The notes: generated by a model not told the origin, from the sequence alone. A stretch of 11,586 nucleotides of DNA from an uncultured Geobacteraceae bacterium (GCA_937958075.1 CALFFB010000050.1:1-11586); one strand, 5' to 3'. Counted from the stretch's first letter, positions 1 through 6,600 are shown. Numbers and translations: made by a program.

Positions 1-819
1 GGCCTGTCCATTGAGATCAAGACGGTGAATCATCGTTATGCTGATATCAGCGTCCGCGCGCCGCGGTTTCTAATGCCTCTGGAGGTTCAGGCCAAAAAAC
101 AGGTGAACGCGGTGCTTAAGCGGGGCAAGATCGATGTGTACATCAATCAGGTCGGCGGGGATGAATTGAGGGTCCGGCCGGTGGTACAAACCCGTCTGGC
201 TGCGGCCTACGTTGAGGCCTTTCAGCAGCTCCGTGAGGTGGGTGCAGAGGGGGGGGTGCCCCTGGCGTTGCTGGCGGCGCAACCGGAGGTGCTGACCCTG
301 CAGGAAGTAGGGTTTGCCGACAATGAGGTAGCGGACTGTTTACAACAGGCTCTGGATAAAGCGCTGCAACAGGTTCTGGAGATGCGCGACGCGGAGGGAC
401 GGGCGATGGATGGAGATATCCGCGAGCGTCTCGGGCTGTTGCAGGAGAGCCTGCAGTGTATCGAGCAGCGGGCGTCCGTGGTGCCGGTGGAATGGCAGCG
501 CAAGCTTGGCGAACGGCTGGCACGCCTCCAGGGTGTAGAGGCCGACCCCCAGCGCCTGGCCCAGGAGGTGGCCATTGTCGCGGATCGCTGTGATATCAGC
601 GAAGAGGTTGTCCGGTTCAACAGCCATCTGCAGCAATTTGAGCAGTTGCTCGGGCAGGACGAGCCGATTGGTCGGCAGCTTGATTTTCTGGTACAGGAAC
701 TTAATCGGGAGGCCAACACCATCGGCTCAAAATCCAACGACGCGACCTTGACCCGTTATGTCGTCGCCCTTAAATCGGAGCTGGAAAAAATCCGGGAACA
801 GGTGCAGAACATTGAGTAG
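1..819 (+). CDS. yicC: YicC/YloC family endoribonuclease, 5' end missing
   Basis: The reading frame is open from base 1 and ends with TAG at 817-819, giving 272 residues. The first visible residues (GLSIEIKTVNHRY) match the conserved early YicC segment, so only about 20 N-terminal residues are likely to lie outside. The GTG at 25 is internal (the V of VNHRY) and is not the start. The C-terminus carries the family's DUF1732 signature, REANTIGSKSNDATLTRYVV, followed by the usual helical tail. YicC/YloC proteins are RNA-cleaving or RNA-decay-promoting stress proteins; the exact substrate here cannot be read from sequence. The 3' end overlaps the start of gmk by 8 nt, so the two are probably translationally coupled. 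The family call is firm; the cellular role is inferred from homologues. Confidence 0.93.
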   Translation, partial: GLSIEIKTVNHRYADISVRAPRFLMPLEVQAKKQVNAVLKRGKIDVYINQVGGDELRVRPVVQTRLAAAYVEAFQQLREVGAEGGVPLALLAAQPEVLTLQEVGFADNEVADCLQQALDKALQQVLEMRDAEGRAMDGDIRERLGLLQESLQCIEQRASVVPVEWQRKLGERLARLQGVEADPQRLAQEVAIVADRCDISEEVVRFNSHLQQFEQLLGQDEPIGRQLDFLVQELNREANTIGSKSNDATLTRYVVALKSELEKIREQVQNIE

Positions 820-1429
820 GCAGAGCCAGCGGGAAGGGGTCCTGTTTGTGGTGTCGGCGCCCTCGGGCGCGGGTAAAACCACCCTGTGTCGTGAATTGAT
901 TGACTCCTTTCCGGAAATGCGGCAATCTGTATCGTTTGCGACGCGGCCCATGCGGCCCGGCGAACGCGACGGTGTCGATTATCACTTTGTCGATATGCCC
1001 CGATTCGAGCAGATGAAAGCCGAGAACCGTTTTGCCGAGTGGGCGCAAGTCCATGGAAATTTTTACGGTACCGCCCTGGATACCCTGGAAGAGGCTACGA
1101 AGGAAGGGATCGATCTGCTCCTCGATATCGACTTTCAGGGCGCGGCGCAGCTGAAAAAAGCCTGCCGTCAGGGGGTGTTTATCTTTATCCTGCCGCCGAA
1201 TCTGGTGGAGCTGGAGCGGCGGTTGCGGGCGCGGGGGACGGATCCTGAAGATATCGTCAATCGCCGTCTGGTCAATGCCCGGGAAGAAATTTCCCAGGCG
1301 ATATGGTACGATTACCTTGTTGTTAACGATGATTTTGCGACAGCCTTGGACACCCTCAAGGCCATTGTCAGGGCGGAGCGCTGTCGCAGCTTTCGCAGTG
1401 CGCAGATACTGAATCAGATTATTTCCTGA
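812..1429 (+). CDS. gmk: Guanylate kinase
   Basis: Phosphorylates GMP to GDP with ATP, feeding GTP, dGTP and (p)ppGpp synthesis in the cytoplasm. The protein is 205 residues, the usual length. It has the P-loop SAPSGAGKTT at residues 15-24, the GMP-binding stretch FATRPMRPGERDGVDYHF, the DIDFQGA segment, and the lid region RLRARGTDPEDIVNRRL. I chose the TTG at 812, which overlaps the yicC stop, because it gives a normal N-terminus and has AGGTG at 800-804 seven nt upstream. The frame is open back to an ATG at 758, but that would add 18 residues unlike the family (SSPLNRSWKKSGN...) lying inside the yicC coding region. rpoZ follows after 14 nt. Confidence 0.96.
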   Translation: MSRQSQREGVLFVVSAPSGAGKTTLCRELIDSFPEMRQSVSFATRPMRPGERDGVDYHFVDMPRFEQMKAENRFAEWAQVHGNFYGTALDTLEEATKEGIDLLLDIDFQGAAQLKKACRQGVFIFILPPNLVELERRLRARGTDPEDIVNRRLVNAREEISQAIWYDYLVVNDDFATALDTLKAIVRAERCRSFRSAQILNQIIS

Positions 1430-1443
1430 AGGAGATTGACTTT

Positions 1444-1650
1444 ATGGCCCGTGTTACCGTTGAAGATTGTCTTGATGTCATCCCGAATCGCTTCCTTTTG
1501 GCTATGGTTGCGGCTAAGCGCTCCAAGCAGCTGTACAAGGGGGGAGAGGCGCTGATTGAGAACAAGGCCGGCAACAAGAAGATCGTCGTCGCCCTGCGGG
1601 AAATTGCCGCCAACAAGATCGAGTTTGAAATTCCGACCCGCAAGCATTGA
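1444..1650 (+). CDS. rpoZ: RNA polymerase omega subunit
   Basis: A small subunit of 68 residues that helps fold and assemble beta-prime in RNA polymerase. It starts MARVTVEDCLDVIPNRF and carries the conserved LLAMVAAKRSKQL and VVALREIAANKI segments, which align well with E. coli omega in its N-terminal half. In E. coli, the residues at positions 2-5 (A-R-V-T) contribute to ppGpp site 1 at the beta-prime/omega interface; the same four residues are present here. The ATG is preceded by a strong AAGGAG at 1429-1434 with 9 nt spacing, overlapping the last base of the gmk stop. It lies between gmk and rel, a common arrangement. Confidence 0.96.
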   Translation: MARVTVEDCLDVIPNRFLLAMVAAKRSKQLYKGGEALIENKAGNKKIVVALREIAANKIEFEIPTRKH

Positions 1651-1716
1651 TACGGACCCGGCGCCGACTGATGTGTGACAAAAATGCAGGACGTTGGTCT
1701 GTCCTCTGACGTTATG

Positions 1717-3873
1717 ATGACGCGCGACGCGGTTTTCAACGAACTCAAAAGCTATTTTCCTCAGGCCGATCCTGCGCTGTTTCAGCGCGCCTGCGCCTTG
1801 AGTGAAAATGCGCACCGTCAGCAGAAAACCCCCGACGGTCGCGATTATTTTCAGCATCCCCTGGAAGTTGCCTCCATCCTCACCCGCTTGAAAGCCGACC
1901 AGACAACGGTGCTGGTCGGCCTGCTCCATGATCTGCTGCATACCGGCGAGGCCTCGCCCGATGAGCTGTTGCAGACCTTCGGTTCAGAGGTCGTGACCCT
2001 GATCGAGGCCGGTCACAAGCTCAGCAGCATTCCCTACCGTCAGAAAAATCGTCAGCAGGTTGAAAGCTTCCGCAAGATGTTTGTGGCCATGGCCCGTGAT
2101 CTGCGGGTGGTGCTGGTTTATCTGGCTGATCGCCTGAGCGACATGCGCATGATGCAGCACGCGTCCCGCGAACGGCAGCTGGCCTACTCGCGCGAAACCC
2201 TGGAGGTGTACGCGCCGTTGGCCAATCGTCTGGGCATCAGCTGGCTCAAGGCGGAACTGGAGGATCTCTCCCTGCGGATTCTTGAACCGGAGGCCTACGC
2301 GGCCCTGGCGGCGCGCATTTCGACACACAAGGAAAAACGGGGCGACTACATTGAGAAGGTCGGCGCACAGATCCGTCAACTGCTGGAGAAGAACCGGATC
2401 AAGGGGGACGTGACCGGACGGTTCAAGCATTTTTATTCTGTCTATCGCAAGATGGAGCGCACCGGAGTCGAGCTGGACGAGATTTACGATCTTATCGCTT
2501 TTCGGATTCTGGTGGATACGGTGCGCGAGTGCTATGAAGTGCTGGGTCTGGTTCACGCGACCTGGAAGCCTATATCAGGGCGCTTCAAGGATTATATCGC
2601 CATGCCCAAGGCCAACATGTATCAATCCCTGCACACTTCGGTGATCGGGCCCTTTGGTGAGCGCATGGAGGTGCAGATCCGGACCCATCAGATGCACAGC
2701 ATCGCCGAGGAGGGGGTCGCCGCCCACTGGAAATACAAGGAAGGGGGACCGGTTGCCGTGACCGGGCGCGATGACCAGCGGTTCAGCTGGTTGCGCCAGA
2801 TCATGGAGTGGCAGCAGGATGTCAATGACGCCACCGCGTCGGAGCAGACGGTGATCGACCTGTTCCCCGAGGAGGTCTATGTTTTTACGCCGCAGGGGGA
2901 GGTCAAGGAACTGCCCAAGGGGGCTTCCCCCATCGATTTCGCTTATGCCATCCATACGGATGTGGGTTCTCACTGTATCGGGGCGCGTATCAACGGCAAG
3001 ATGTCGCCGTTGAAAACCGAGCTGAAAAACGGCGATATCGTCGAAGTCATGACAGCAGCCCACCAGACCCCCCGCAAGGACTGGCTGGCCTTTGTCAAAA
3101 CTTCCAAGGCGCGTAACAAGATCCGGCAGTGGATTAAGGCCCAGCAACGGGAGAAGAGCATCACCATCGGCCGGGAACTGCTGGAGAAAGCCCTGCGCAA
3201 ACAGCAGATGAGCCTGAAGCGGGCGCTGGCATCCGGGGCCCTGGAGCAGGCGGTGAGTGAGCTGGGTTTCCGCAATGTCGATGACCTCTACGCGTCCGTC
3301 GGCTACGGTAAAACTTCGGCGGGCCTGGTGTCCGCGCACGTGGTCCCGCGGGAGGAAAAACCCGCCGACGACAGCGGCTTCAGGGAGCGGACGGATAGTG
3401 AACAGGAAGAGTCCCGGCGACCGGCCCAGAGCGCCATCCTTATCGGCGGGATCGACAACGTCATGGTGCGTTTCGCCCACTGCTGCAATCCGCTGCCGGG
3501 GGAACCGGTCACCGGATTTATCACCCGTGGCCGCGGATTGACGGTGCATGCCATGGACTGCTTCCAGGTCCGGGCCAGCGATCCGGAGCGACGCATCGAT
3601 GTTGAGTGGGATATGCAGCGCAAGACCTTGAGGCCGGTCAAGATTCGCGTCGTTTGTGAAGATCAGAAGGGGATGCTGGTGGGCATCTCCGGCGCCATCA
3701 GTGTCGCCGATGCCAATATTGTCAGCGCCACGGTGCATGCCCGTGGCGATCAGAACAAAAAGGGAACCAATCTGTTCGTCATCGATGTGGAAAACCTGGA
3801 GCACTTGAATCGCGTCATTCGTGAAATCAAAAAGGTCAAGGGAGTCAGCAGGGTGGAGCGGGTACGCAGTTGA
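1717..3873 (+). CDS. rel: RelA/SpoT-family (p)ppGpp synthetase with a degenerate hydrolase site
   Basis: Makes (p)ppGpp from GDP/GTP and ATP in the stringent response. From ATG 1717 it has 718 residues. Domains in order: HD hydrolase (about 1-185), synthetase (about 225-340) with the catalytic acidic residues D258 (DLIAFR) and E318 (MEVQIRT) and an RFKD motif at 289-292 as in bifunctional enzymes, TGS (about 380-442), a Cys-containing region with FAHCCNP (C589, C590), and ACT (about 640-718). In the HD domain the metal ligands H47, H71, D72 and D138 remain. The residues matching R44, E81, D82 and N148 of the Streptococcus Rel are T38, H75, T76 and D142, so hydrolysis is doubtful. Start is uncertain: GTG 1675 or ATG 1684 would add 14 or 11 residues; none has a clear ribosome site, and 1717 best fits the family N-terminus. 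Confidence 0.93.
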   Translation: MTRDAVFNELKSYFPQADPALFQRACALSENAHRQQKTPDGRDYFQHPLEVASILTRLKADQTTVLVGLLHDLLHTGEASPDELLQTFGSEVVTLIEAGHKLSSIPYRQKNRQQVESFRKMFVAMARDLRVVLVYLADRLSDMRMMQHASRERQLAYSRETLEVYAPLANRLGISWLKAELEDLSLRILEPEAYAALAARISTHKEKRGDYIEKVGAQIRQLLEKNRIKGDVTGRFKHFYSVYRKMERTGVELDEIYDLIAFRILVDTVRECYEVLGLVHATWKPISGRFKDYIAMPKANMYQSLHTSVIGPFGERMEVQIRTHQMHSIAEEGVAAHWKYKEGGPVAVTGRDDQRFSWLRQIMEWQQDVNDATASEQTVIDLFPEEVYVFTPQGEVKELPKGASPIDFAYAIHTDVGSHCIGARINGKMSPLKTELKNGDIVEVMTAAHQTPRKDWLAFVKTSKARNKIRQWIKAQQREKSITIGRELLEKALRKQQMSLKRALASGALEQAVSELGFRNVDDLYASVGYGKTSAGLVSAHVVPREEKPADDSGFRERTDSEQEESRRPAQSAILIGGIDNVMVRFAHCCNPLPGEPVTGFITRGRGLTVHAMDCFQVRASDPERRIDVEWDMQRKTLRPVKIRVVCEDQKGMLVGISGAISVADANIVSATVHARGDQNKKGTNLFVIDVENLEHLNRVIREIKKVKGVSRVERVRS

Positions 3874-3884
3874 GCGGAGGTGTT

Positions 3885-4268
3885 ATGAAGAAAATTATCA
3901 AAACAGCCGGGGCGCCGGAGGCCATCGGCCCCTATTCGCAAGCCGTCAGGGCCGGGGATTTTCTCTTCTGCTCAGGGCAGATTCCGCTGCGCCCGGAGAC
4001 CGGGGAGATGGTCGCCGGCGGCATTGGCGAACAGGCGCGGCAGGTGCTGGACAATCTGTCCAGGGTTCTGGAAGCGGCGGGTGCCGGTTTTGCTGATGTC
4101 GTCAAGACCACCATCTATCTGACGGATCTGGGGCATTTTTCCGAGGTCAACGAGATTTACGGTCGCTATTGCGGTTGCGCCATGCCGGCCAGGGCAACGG
4201 TGGAGGTGTCGGCACTGCCCAAGGGAGCCCTGGTGGAGATGGAGGCCGTGGCCTATCTCGGGCAGTAG
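3885..4268 (+). CDS. ridA: RidA family enamine/imine deaminase
   Basis: A 127-residue member of the RidA/YjgF/YER057c family. RidA hydrolyses reactive 2-aminoacrylate and related imines released by PLP enzymes such as threonine dehydratase, giving ketoacids and ammonia. The family core is clear: AIGPYSQAV near the N-terminus, FCSGQIPL, the helical QVLDNLSRVLEAAG, VVKTTIYLTD, and PARATVEVSALPKGALVEMEAVA. R103 and E118 match the E. coli RidA active-site R105 and E120, so it belongs to the catalytic subfamily. I chose ATG 3885, preceded by GGAGG at 3876-3880; the frame also contains a TTG at 3870 overlapping the rel stop, but this lacks a better ribosome site. It lies 11 nt after rel and is the last gene before the terminator. 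Confidence 0.94.
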   Translation: MKKIIKTAGAPEAIGPYSQAVRAGDFLFCSGQIPLRPETGEMVAGGIGEQARQVLDNLSRVLEAAGAGFADVVKTTIYLTDLGHFSEVNEIYGRYCGCAMPARATVEVSALPKGALVEMEAVAYLGQ

Positions 4269-4270
4269 CT

Positions 4271-4285
4271 CAGGCCGTTGGCCTG
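4271..4285. repeat. Small perfect hairpin just after ridA
   Basis: CAGGCC, three-base loop GTT, then GGCCTG, beginning two bases after the ridA stop. There is no T run, so it is unlikely to terminate by itself. It may stabilise the 3' end of the mRNA or may be chance. Confidence 0.35.
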
Positions 4286-4320
4286 CCTTGTCGGGTGGTG
4301 ACAATTTGTCAAAAATGCAC

Positions 4321-4363
4321 AAGAAAAAGGGATGATCACCGAGGGTGATCATCCCTTTTTCTT
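4321..4363. terminator. Bidirectional intrinsic terminator between ridA and rpmB
   Basis: A perfect 20-bp inverted repeat with a GAG loop (4341-4343). The left arm 4321-4340 begins AAGAAAAAGGG and ends GATCACC; the right arm 4344-4363 is its exact complement, ending in CCCTTTTTCTT. Read on the plus strand it ends ridA transcripts with a U-rich tail; read on the minus strand the A-rich left flank becomes a U-rich tail for rpmB. Its place between two converging genes fits both uses. Confidence 0.92.
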
Positions 4364-4383
4364 CAGTGTCTTTGGCGCCGAGT

Positions 4384-4575
4384 TTATACGATCTTCTGAA
4401 CTTTACCGGTACGGATGCAGCGGGTACAGGCCTTTATGGTCTTGACCGAGCCCTGGTGCTGGGCCCGAATCTTCTGCAGATTCGGATTCCACAGGGTCCG
4501 TGACTTGTTGTGGGCGTGGCTGACATTATTACCGGTCATCGGCTTTTTGCCGCAGATTTCGCATTGTTTGGACAT
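4384..4575 (-). CDS. rpmB: 50S ribosomal protein L28, zinc-ribbon form
   Basis: A 63-residue large-subunit ribosomal protein. It shows the L28 N-terminal core (CEICGKKPMTGNNVSHAHNK, then SRTLWNPNLQKI) and a C-terminal CTRCIRTGK. Cysteines at 5, 8, 50 and 53 form two CxxC pairs, the zinc-binding (C+) form of L28, so the protein probably needs zinc. The start is the ATG at 4575-4573, preceded on the minus strand by AGGAGG (4589-4584) with 8 nt spacing. The frame runs further upstream to 4692, but those extra residues do not resemble L28 and cross the likely promoter. It appears monocistronic, with its own promoter upstream and a shared terminator downstream. Confidence 0.97.
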   Translation of the reverse strand: MSKQCEICGKKPMTGNNVSHAHNKSRTLWNPNLQKIRAQHQGSVKTIKACTRCIRTGKVQKIV

Positions 4576-4607
4576 GATATTTTCCTCCTGAAAGTTTCGA
4601 ACGCAAG

Positions 4608-4636
4608 TTGATAACACAGTTCGTGCCGTGATGCAA
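4608..4636 (-). promoter_or_regulatory. Candidate rpmB promoter
   Basis: Reading the minus strand: a -35-like TTGCAT (4636-4631), a 17-nt spacer, then TATCAA (4613-4608) preceded by TG one base away, an extended -10. This would place the transcript start about 25-30 nt before the L28 start codon. The -35 is weak (3 of 6), so the call rests on the extended -10 and the position. Confidence 0.4.
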
Positions 4637-4646
4637 ATGAATTCTG

Positions 4647-4667
4647 TCAATAAACGACGGTTATTGA
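4647..4667. repeat. Inverted repeat upstream of the rpmB promoter
   Basis: Perfect 7-bp arms TCAATAA (4647-4653) and TTATTGA (4661-4667) separated by 7 nt. It sits just upstream of the candidate -35 of rpmB, where an activator or a regulatory protein could bind. No known box is recognised; chance is possible for arms this short. Confidence 0.3.
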
Positions 4668-4711
4668 TGTCCTCTCCACAGTGGGATTTCAAGGGGCGCC
4701 GCGCAAAAAAA

Positions 4712-5362
4712 TCAGAGTGCCGGATTGATCAGGGAGATCGTCGGGGATGTGCCGCCATCAATGATGACCTGGCGCCCGTCAATGCGCACTTTGCCCCGGG
4801 CGATCAGCTCTATGGCAAGGGGATAGATTTTGTGCTCCTGCTCAAGAATGCGGGCTGCCAGGGTCTCGGCGTTGTCGGCGGGCAGGACGGGGACAACGGC
4901 CTGGAGAATGATCGGACCGGTATCGACACCGCCGTCGACGAAATGAACGGTACAGCCGGAGAAACGTACGCCGTAGTCCAGGGCCTGCTGCTGGACGTTC
5001 AGTCCGGGGAAGGCGGGCAGCAGGGCCGGATGAATATTGATGATACGCTGCGGAAAAGCGGTCAGCATGACCTCGGAGATAATACGCATGAATCCGGCCA
5101 GAACCACCAGATCGACCCTGGCCTGCTGCAGGGTGGCTACCAGCGCCTGATCGAACTGCCGGCGGCTGGTGTAATCGCGGTGATTGATGCAGGCATGGGC
5201 AATGCCTGCCTGTTCGGCGCGGCGCAGGGCTCCGGCATCGGGATTGTTGCTGATGATCAGGGCGATGTCGACATCGAGGGTGCCGGCGCGTTGCTGATCG
5301 ATAATCGACTGCAGGTTGGTGCCGCCGCCTGAAGCGAGAACGGCAATTCGGAAACGGCTCAT
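4712..5362 (-). CDS. purN: Phosphoribosylglycinamide formyltransferase (GAR transformylase)
   Basis: Transfers a formyl group from 10-formyltetrahydrofolate to GAR, the third step of purine synthesis. The protein is 216 residues, a normal length. The N-terminus has the phosphate-binding ASGGGTNLQ at 10-18. The catalytic triad known in E. coli (N106, H108, D144) is matched by N109 and H111 in NIHPALLPAFPG and by D147 in VDGGVDTGPI. It follows purM on the same strand after 14 nt; its ribosome site is weak (AAGG beside the purM stop), so coupling to purM translation is likely. A run of seven T follows the stop codon on the coding strand, but without a convincing hairpin before it, so I do not call a terminator. 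Confidence 0.96.
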   Translation of the reverse strand: MSRFRIAVLASGGGTNLQSIIDQQRAGTLDVDIALIISNNPDAGALRRAEQAGIAHACINHRDYTSRRQFDQALVATLQQARVDLVVLAGFMRIISEVMLTAFPQRIINIHPALLPAFPGLNVQQQALDYGVRFSGCTVHFVDGGVDTGPIILQAVVPVLPADNAETLAARILEQEHKIYPLAIELIARGKVRIDGRQVIIDGGTSPTISLINPAL

Positions 5363-5376
5363 GACAGCAACCGGCC

Positions 5377-6423
5377 TTAAGATACAAGTTCGACCAGGGG
5401 CTGGTCCGAGGCGGCGATTTCGCCGATGACGCGGGCGTTTTCACCAAGCCCCTGCAGCCGGGCCACAATGTCGTCGGTTTCTCCGGCGGGCACCACCAGC
5501 ACCAGACCGATGCCGTAGTTGAAGGTCCGGTACATCTCCAGTTCCGGGACATTCCCGCCGTCGCGGATCAAGTCAAATATGGCCGGTTTCTGCCAGCTTG
5601 TGGTGGTGATGACCGCTTTGCACTGGTGGGGCAGAATGCGGGGAATGTTCTCCAGCAGGCCGCCGCCGGTGATGTGGGCGATGCCCTTGAGATGGAAGTC
5701 GCGCAGCAGATTGAGCACGCTTTTGACATAGATGCGGGTCGGTGTCAGCAGGGTTTCACCCAGGGGGCGATCGAGTCCGGCAGGGGTGGATTTCAGGTCA
5801 AGGTCCATCGTCTCCAGCAGGATTTTACGGGCCAGGGAGTAGCCGTTGGAGTGGAGGCCGCTGGAGGCGATACCGATGATCTGATCTCCCTTGGTGATGG
5901 AGGACCCGTCGATGATTTTGTCGTTGTCCACCACGCCGACGGCAAAGCCGGCGAGGTCGTATTCGCCGGAGCGGTACATTCCCGGCATTTCTGCGGTTTC
6001 GCCGCCAAGCAGGGCGCAGCCGGCCTGTTTGCAGCCGGCGGCAATACCGCGCACCACCTCAACGGACTGTTCTGTCGAGAGCTTGCCCGTTGCCAGATAA
6101 TCGAGAAAAAACAGGGGCTCCGCGCCCTGGACGATGATATCGTTGACACACATGGCGACAAGGTCGATACCGACCGTCTCATGCTGGTCAAGGAGGAACG
6201 CCAGCATCAGTTTGGTGCCGACGCCATCGGTGGCCGAAACCAGCACCGGACGCTTGTATTTGCCGCAGTTCAGGGAGAAAAGGCCGCCAAATCCACCAAT
6301 GTCGGCCAGCACTTCCGGACGCGCTGTCTGTTTGACCAGCGGCTTGATCTGCTGTACAAAATCGTTACCGGCGTCGATGTCGACACCGGCGTCCTTATAG
6401 GTGATGGGGTCCCGTCTGTTCAC
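5377..6423 (-). CDS. purM: Phosphoribosylformylglycinamidine cyclo-ligase (AIR synthetase)
   Basis: ATP-dependent ring closure of FGAM to AIR, the fifth step of purine synthesis. From the GTG at 6423 it has 348 residues, close to the family norm. Recognised segments are ITYKDAGVDIDAGN at the N-terminus, VSATDGVGTKLMLA, CVNDIIVQGAEPLFFLDY, LLGGETAEMPGMY, SSGLHSNGYSLAR and HITGGGLLENIPR. An in-frame ATG at 6459 would overlap the -10 of the promoter at 6458-6487, and the GTG has a strong GGGAGG upstream, so GTG is the supported start. It is the first gene of the purM-purN unit and is divergent from rimI. Confidence 0.97.
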   Translation of the reverse strand: MNRRDPITYKDAGVDIDAGNDFVQQIKPLVKQTARPEVLADIGGFGGLFSLNCGKYKRPVLVSATDGVGTKLMLAFLLDQHETVGIDLVAMCVNDIIVQGAEPLFFLDYLATGKLSTEQSVEVVRGIAAGCKQAGCALLGGETAEMPGMYRSGEYDLAGFAVGVVDNDKIIDGSSITKGDQIIGIASSGLHSNGYSLARKILLETMDLDLKSTPAGLDRPLGETLLTPTRIYVKSVLNLLRDFHLKGIAHITGGGLLENIPRILPHQCKAVITTTSWQKPAIFDLIRDGGNVPELEMYRTFNYGIGLVLVVPAGETDDIVARLQGLGENARVIGEIAASDQPLVELVS

Positions 6424-6432
6424 GCTGTTCTT

Positions 6433-6438
6433 CCTCCC
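6433..6438 (-). promoter_or_regulatory. Ribosome binding site deciding the purM GTG start
   Basis: GGGAGG on the minus strand (6438-6433), 9 nt before the GTG at 6423. It settles the choice of GTG over the ATG 36 nt further upstream. Confidence 0.8.
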
Positions 6439-6457
6439 TGGGTCATAAGCGGCAGGC

Positions 6458-6487
6458 ATTAGAGCACTAACAGAAGAAGCTTGTCAA
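6458..6487 (-). promoter_or_regulatory. Sigma-70 promoter of purM-purN
   Basis: On the minus strand: a perfect -35 TTGACA (6487-6482), an 18-nt spacer, and a -10 TCTAAT (6463-6458) matching consensus at 5 of 6. The predicted transcript starts near 6451, leaving a leader of about 28 nt before the purM GTG. There is no room for a purine riboswitch between this promoter and the gene. Confidence 0.75.
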
Positions 6488-6493
6488 TGCTCT
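6461..6493. repeat. Imperfect inverted repeat covering the purM promoter, candidate operator
   Basis: Two 13-nt arms, 6461-6473 and 6481-6493, match as inverted copies at 10 of 13 positions (consensus AGAGCAYTRACAR) with a 7-nt spacer. Arm centres are 20 nt apart, about two helical turns. The right arm contains the whole -35 and the left arm overlaps the -10, so a dimeric repressor bound here would block purM transcription. The binding protein is unknown, and the repeat does not look like the B. subtilis PurBox. Confidence 0.45.
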
Positions 6494-6591
6494 GCGGTCA
6501 TCGATACGTCCCTGCATGTGGCGATCGGTGGCTGTGTTTTGGTGGCGGCTGCCGGGCCCTTGCACTTTGACTGTATCAGCTGCCGGATTTG

Positions 6592-6600
6592 TGCTATCAA
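6592..6600 (+). promoter_or_regulatory. Candidate extended -10 for rimI
   Basis: TGCTATCAA gives a TGn-TATCAA extended -10 about 53 nt before the rimI ATG. A TTGACT lies upstream at 6567-6572, but the 22-nt spacing is too long for a classical pairing, so this would act as a -35-independent promoter. The rest of the divergent 6424-6652 region holds the purM promoter and no gene that I can see. Confidence 0.33.

Noticed and set aside
2575..3804. 409-codon minus-strand open frame opposite rel
   Set aside because: It lies wholly inside a well-recognised gene, has no recognisable protein family, and such long antisense frames are expected in GC-rich coding DNA.
4705..4711. Seven-T run after purN as a terminator
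   Set aside because: No stable GC-rich stem precedes it on the minus strand, only a weak ATCA/TGAT pairing.
4628..6462. Plus-strand open frames of 234 and 278 codons opposite purN and purM
   Set aside because: Gly/Asp-rich shadow translations of the two purine genes, with no family likeness.
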